This document shows positions 12,515 to 14,277 of a DNA stretch of 14,277 bases, piece after piece. The position numbers and the translations under genes are program-made. A model generated the notes under the pieces. It saw only the letters and a program-made list of their open reading frames with translations. It had not been told where the DNA came from and ran no database searches. The number at the start of each line of letters is the position of its first letter. Within the stretch, counting starts at the first letter, position 1. The DNA comes from DATBAK01 sp036787815 (GTDB lineage: Bacteria; Actinomycetota; Acidimicrobiia; IMCC26256; PALSA-610), in contig DAIQOP010000084.1 of NCBI GenBank assembly GCA_036787815.1, forward strand, positions 1 to 14,277. The letters run 5' to 3'.

Positions 12515-12949
12515 ATGGCCGAGCCGACTGAAGACCTCACCTGCCCCACCGACGAAGCGCCCGCCGTGGAGCGGACCGAGCGGTTCGGCGTCGCACCCGA
12601 CGCGTTGTGGGACGCGATCACCGATCCGGAGCTGCTCGCGGAGTGGTTCGGGCCGGTCGAGGTCGATCTCGAGCCCGGGGGCGCCATCACCCACGCGGAC
12701 CCCGCAGGCGAAGGCGCGACGCGCACGATCGGCGTCGTCGAGACCGTCGAGCCGCTGCGACGCATCGGCTTCGTGTGGGTTGCGCCGGGGTCGGAGTCGC
12801 CGTCGTCGGTCGAGCTCGTGATCGAGCCCGACGGCGACGGCAGTGTCCTTCGGATCCGCGAGGCGCAGGTGCGCCCGAGCTGGGACGCTCGTCCGGCGTG
12901 GTTCCCGGCGACGCCCCGCGCGTGCGCGTGCGCGGGCGCCCGTGCCTGA
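12515..12949 (+). CDS. SRPBCC / AHSA1-like domain protein
   Basis: 144 residues with the AHSA1/START-like (SRPBCC) fold. The typical N-terminal signature is VERTERFGVAPDALWDAITD then PELLAEWFGPVEVDLEPGG, at about 18-55. Family members bind small hydrophobic ligands in a helix-grip cavity; the Hsp90-activator role of the eukaryotic namesake does not carry over. The body continues through the usual beta-strands (VVETVEPLRRIGFVWVAPGS, VELVIEPDGDGSVLRIRE). The C-terminus (about 125-144, PATPRACACAGARA) is encoded by an alternating CG/TG tract and does not resemble the normal family helix, so it may be degenerate or slippage-altered. Genes of this kind are commonly paired with ArsR regulators, usually with arsR first; here the order is reversed and the genes overlap by 8 nt. 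The ATG at 12515 lacks a Shine-Dalgarno and is probably leaderless. Confidence 0.85.
   Translation: MAEPTEDLTCPTDEAPAVERTERFGVAPDALWDAITDPELLAEWFGPVEVDLEPGGAITHADPAGEGATRTIGVVETVEPLRRIGFVWVAPGSESPSSVELVIEPDGDGSVLRIREAQVRPSWDARPAWFPATPRACACAGARA
12917..12934. repeat. 18-nt alternating pyrimidine-purine tract
   Basis: Strictly alternating C/T-G sequence (CGCGCGTGCGCGTGCGCG) close to the end of the SRPBCC gene and 8 nt before the arsR GTG. Such tracts can adopt Z-DNA and are prone to 2-bp slippage, which would shift the SRPBCC reading frame. Confidence 0.6.
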
Positions 12950-13256
12950 GTCGCCGCGACTCGACGCGGTGTTCTCGGCGCTCGCCGACCCGACCCGCCG
13001 CGACGTCGTTCGCGCGCTCGGGCAGGCCCCGACGAGCGCCTCGGAGCTCGCGGCGCGCATGCCGGTGTCGCGGCAGGCGATCGCGAAGCACCTCGCGTTG
13101 CTCGCGGCCGCGGGCCTGGTCGACTCCGCACGCGACGGCCGGCAGGTGCGCTACCGGCTCACACCCGGTGCGTTCGGCGACGCCGTCGACTGGATGACCG
13201 AGGTCGGCGCGGCATGGGACACCCGGCTCGCCGCGCTCCGCCGCCGCGTGACCTGA
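12942..13256 (+). CDS. ArsR-type winged-helix transcriptional regulator (non-metal class)
   Basis: 104 residues when started at the GTG at 12942, which overlaps the SRPBCC stop (8 nt). The winged helix is complete: RLDAVFSALADPTRRDVVRA (dimer helix and helix 2), then SASELAARMPVSRQAIAKHL (recognition helix-turn-helix) and AAGLVDSARDGRQVRYRLTP (wing). The ELCVCD-type metal site of ArsR/SmtB is absent, so this belongs to the SRPBCC-associated subgroup rather than a metal sensor. Such proteins usually repress their own operon by binding a palindrome in the promoter; the CAACC/GGTTG repeats at 12449-12499 are obvious candidates. No Shine-Dalgarno precedes the GTG, so it probably depends on translation of the SRPBCC gene. 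The same frame stays open back to 12843, but that stretch is the other gene read in another frame and is Arg-rich without similarity. It ends 55 nt before the convergent menC-like stop. Confidence 0.88.
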   Translation: MPESPRLDAVFSALADPTRRDVVRALGQAPTSASELAARMPVSRQAIAKHLALLAAAGLVDSARDGRQVRYRLTPGAFGDAVDWMTEVGAAWDTRLAALRRRVT

Positions 13257-13311
13257 CCCGCGCGACGGCACCGGGCCCGCGCCGCGTCACCCGACCCGCG
13301 CGGTGACCGAC
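13257..13311. other. Convergent intergenic spacer with short repeats
   Basis: Between the arsR stop and the menC-like stop lie GACCCGCGCG twice (13255-13264 and 13293-13302) and an inverted pair GTCACC/GGTGAC (13286-13291, 13302-13307) with a 10-nt loop. It could form a weak bidirectional termination structure, but no T-run is present. Confidence 0.3.
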
Positions 13312-14277
13312 CTACGGCTTCGTGATGACCTCGATCGACGTGGTGAGGTCGCGCAACGCGTCGGGGTCGGGCGCGATGCCGATACCCGGGGTCGACGGAA
13401 CGGCAAGGCGGCCGTCGTCGGCAACGAACGGCGCCGTGAGATCGCGGGCGAAGTAGCGGTCGGACGCCGAGAGATCGCCGGGCAAGGTGAAGCCCGGGAG
13501 CGCCGCGAGCGCGAGGTTCGCGGCCCGGCCGAGGCCGGTCTCGAGCATCCCGCCGCACCACGCCGCCACATCGTGCTCGCGGCACACGTCGTGCACCCGC
13601 ACCGCTTCGAGGTAACCGCCGACGCGGCCGGGCTTGATGCAGATCACCGAGCACGCGCCCATCTCGATCGCCCGGCGCGCGACGAGCGCGGAGGTGATCG
13701 ATTCGTCGAGGCAGATCGGGGTCGCGATGAGCCTCGCGAGCTCCGCGTGGCCAACGAGATCGTCCTCGGCAAGAGGCTGTTCGACGAGCAGGAGCGCGAG
13801 CTCGTCGAGCGCGCCCAACGCGTGCGCGTCGGCGAGCGTGTACGCGCCGTTCGCGTCGACCTGGAGCGCGATGTCGCCGAAGCGCGCGCGGATCGCGGCG
13901 ACCGGCTCGACGTCCCAGCCGGGGCGGATCTTCAGCTTCACCCGGCGGTATCCGGCGGCGAGATACCCGCCTACCTCGTCGACCAGCGCGTCGATCGAGT
14001 CCGCGATGCCGACGGCCACCCCGCACTCGACGGAATCCCGAACCGCGCCGAGCCGTTTCCCGAGCGCGGTGCCCGTCGCCCGCAGCTCCGCGTCCAGCAC
14101 CGCCATCTCGAGTGCCGCCTTCGCCATCGGGTGGCCCTTCACGCCCGCGAGCCGGGCCGCGACGGCGCTCGCGGTCACGGGCTCGGAGAGCAGCATCGGG
14201 GCGAGGAACTCGCGGATGACGGCCTGGGCGCCACCGACCCATTCCGACGTGTAGGTGGGCTCGCGTGGCGCGACGCA
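13312..14277 (-). CDS. Enolase-superfamily enzyme: o-succinylbenzoate synthase (MenC type 2) / N-succinylamino-acid racemase-like, 5' truncated
   Basis: 321 codons in the window; the frame is open to the right edge at 14277, and the family's ~370 residues imply about 45 missing N-terminal ones. The fragment starts CVAPREPTYTSEWVGGAQAV, matching the C-V-x-x-x-x-P-x-Y-x-x-E strand of MenC2/NSAR. Counting from there, the KxK general base is at 114-116 (RRVKLKI). The Mg2+ ligands are Asp141 (VDANGAY), Glu167 (EQPL) and Asp191 (LDES), and the second catalytic lysine is Lys215 (CIKPGRVGG). All are intact. The enzyme either dehydrates SHCHC to o-succinylbenzoate in menaquinone synthesis or racemises N-acyl amino acids; many members do both, and no other men genes are in view. 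The ATG at 14196 is internal and should not be used as the start. It is convergent with arsR. Confidence 0.92.
   Translation of the reverse strand, partial: CVAPREPTYTSEWVGGAQAVIREFLAPMLLSEPVTASAVAARLAGVKGHPMAKAALEMAVLDAELRATGTALGKRLGAVRDSVECGVAVGIADSIDALVDEVGGYLAAGYRRVKLKIRPGWDVEPVAAIRARFGDIALQVDANGAYTLADAHALGALDELALLLVEQPLAEDDLVGHAELARLIATPICLDESITSALVARRAIEMGACSVICIKPGRVGGYLEAVRVHDVCREHDVAAWCGGMLETGLGRAANLALAALPGFTLPGDLSASDRYFARDLTAPFVADDGRLAVPSTPGIGIAPDPDALRDLTTSIEVITKP

Noticed and set aside
12449..13060. Upstream extension of the clpP frame to a 389-codon ORF
   Set aside because: The extension runs antisense through the SRPBCC and arsR genes and both promoters; ClpP homology starts close to 12448.
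1..14277. tRNA, rRNA, CRISPR, insertion sequence, attachment site, toxin-antitoxin or phage defence genes
   Set aside because: None seen on either strand by eye; gene content and spacing look like ordinary chromosomal metabolism, without signs of recent horizontal transfer.

Overview
The window is very GC-rich and densely coded, with short intergenic gaps, frequent GTG starts, several genes without a Shine-Dalgarno sequence but with a -10-like hexamer directly before the ATG, and protein families typical of soil and freshwater Actinobacteria. This points to a high-GC actinobacterium, possibly Acidimicrobiia; the class-level placement is inference. The content looks chromosomal: there are no tRNAs, rRNAs, insertion sequences, CRISPR arrays or phage genes, and no gene-free stretch longer than about 100 bases.

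Left block (1-6114, all minus strand, read right to left). It begins with a threonine ammonia-lyase (ilvA type, C-terminal ACT domain). A complete polar amino-acid ABC importer follows: lipoprotein binding protein, permease with an unusual N-terminal extension, and ATPase. Then come a GNAT acetyltransferase, a stand-alone NuoF-like NADH/FMN/4Fe-4S flavoprotein, and the start of a nitronate monooxygenase that leaves the window at base 1. The importer-GNAT-NuoF-NMO genes are 3-45 nt apart or overlap, so they could be one transcript. ilvA, 84 nt upstream, may head it. Amino-acid uptake plus deamination is the obvious theme; the link to the NuoF/NMO redox pair is unexplained.

Middle block (6204-8011, plus strand). 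Two genes encode the dehydrogenase (SDR) and hydratase (MaoC/hydratase 2) halves of a peroxisomal MFE-2-like beta-oxidation enzyme, here on separate polypeptides. They converge, with a 14-nt overlap, on a minus-strand pair made of an ECF-type sigma factor and a large single-pass membrane protein.

Right block (7998-12448, minus strand, read right to left). It holds an orphan ClpP peptidase with an intact catalytic triad, a conserved actinobacterial protein of unknown function with a WWGTRDRSWG motif, a ROK sugar kinase, the ECF sigma factor, and the membrane protein. A 28-bp direct repeat with a palindromic core lies between the unknown-function gene and the ROK gene. Its ROK-proximal copy covers the ROK start codon.

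Far right. An SRPBCC (AHSA1-like) gene and an ArsR-type repressor (12515-13256, plus) are divergent from clpP. The 66-bp shared promoter region contains two inverted repeats built from CAACC/GGTTG half-sites, one next to each start codon, suggesting joint control by the ArsR protein. A 5'-truncated enolase-superfamily gene (MenC2/N-succinylamino-acid racemase type) runs off the right edge.

No clearly new multi-gene system stands out. The most unusual features are the ArsR-clpP operator arrangement, the ROK repeat, the permease extension and the sigma/membrane-protein pair.
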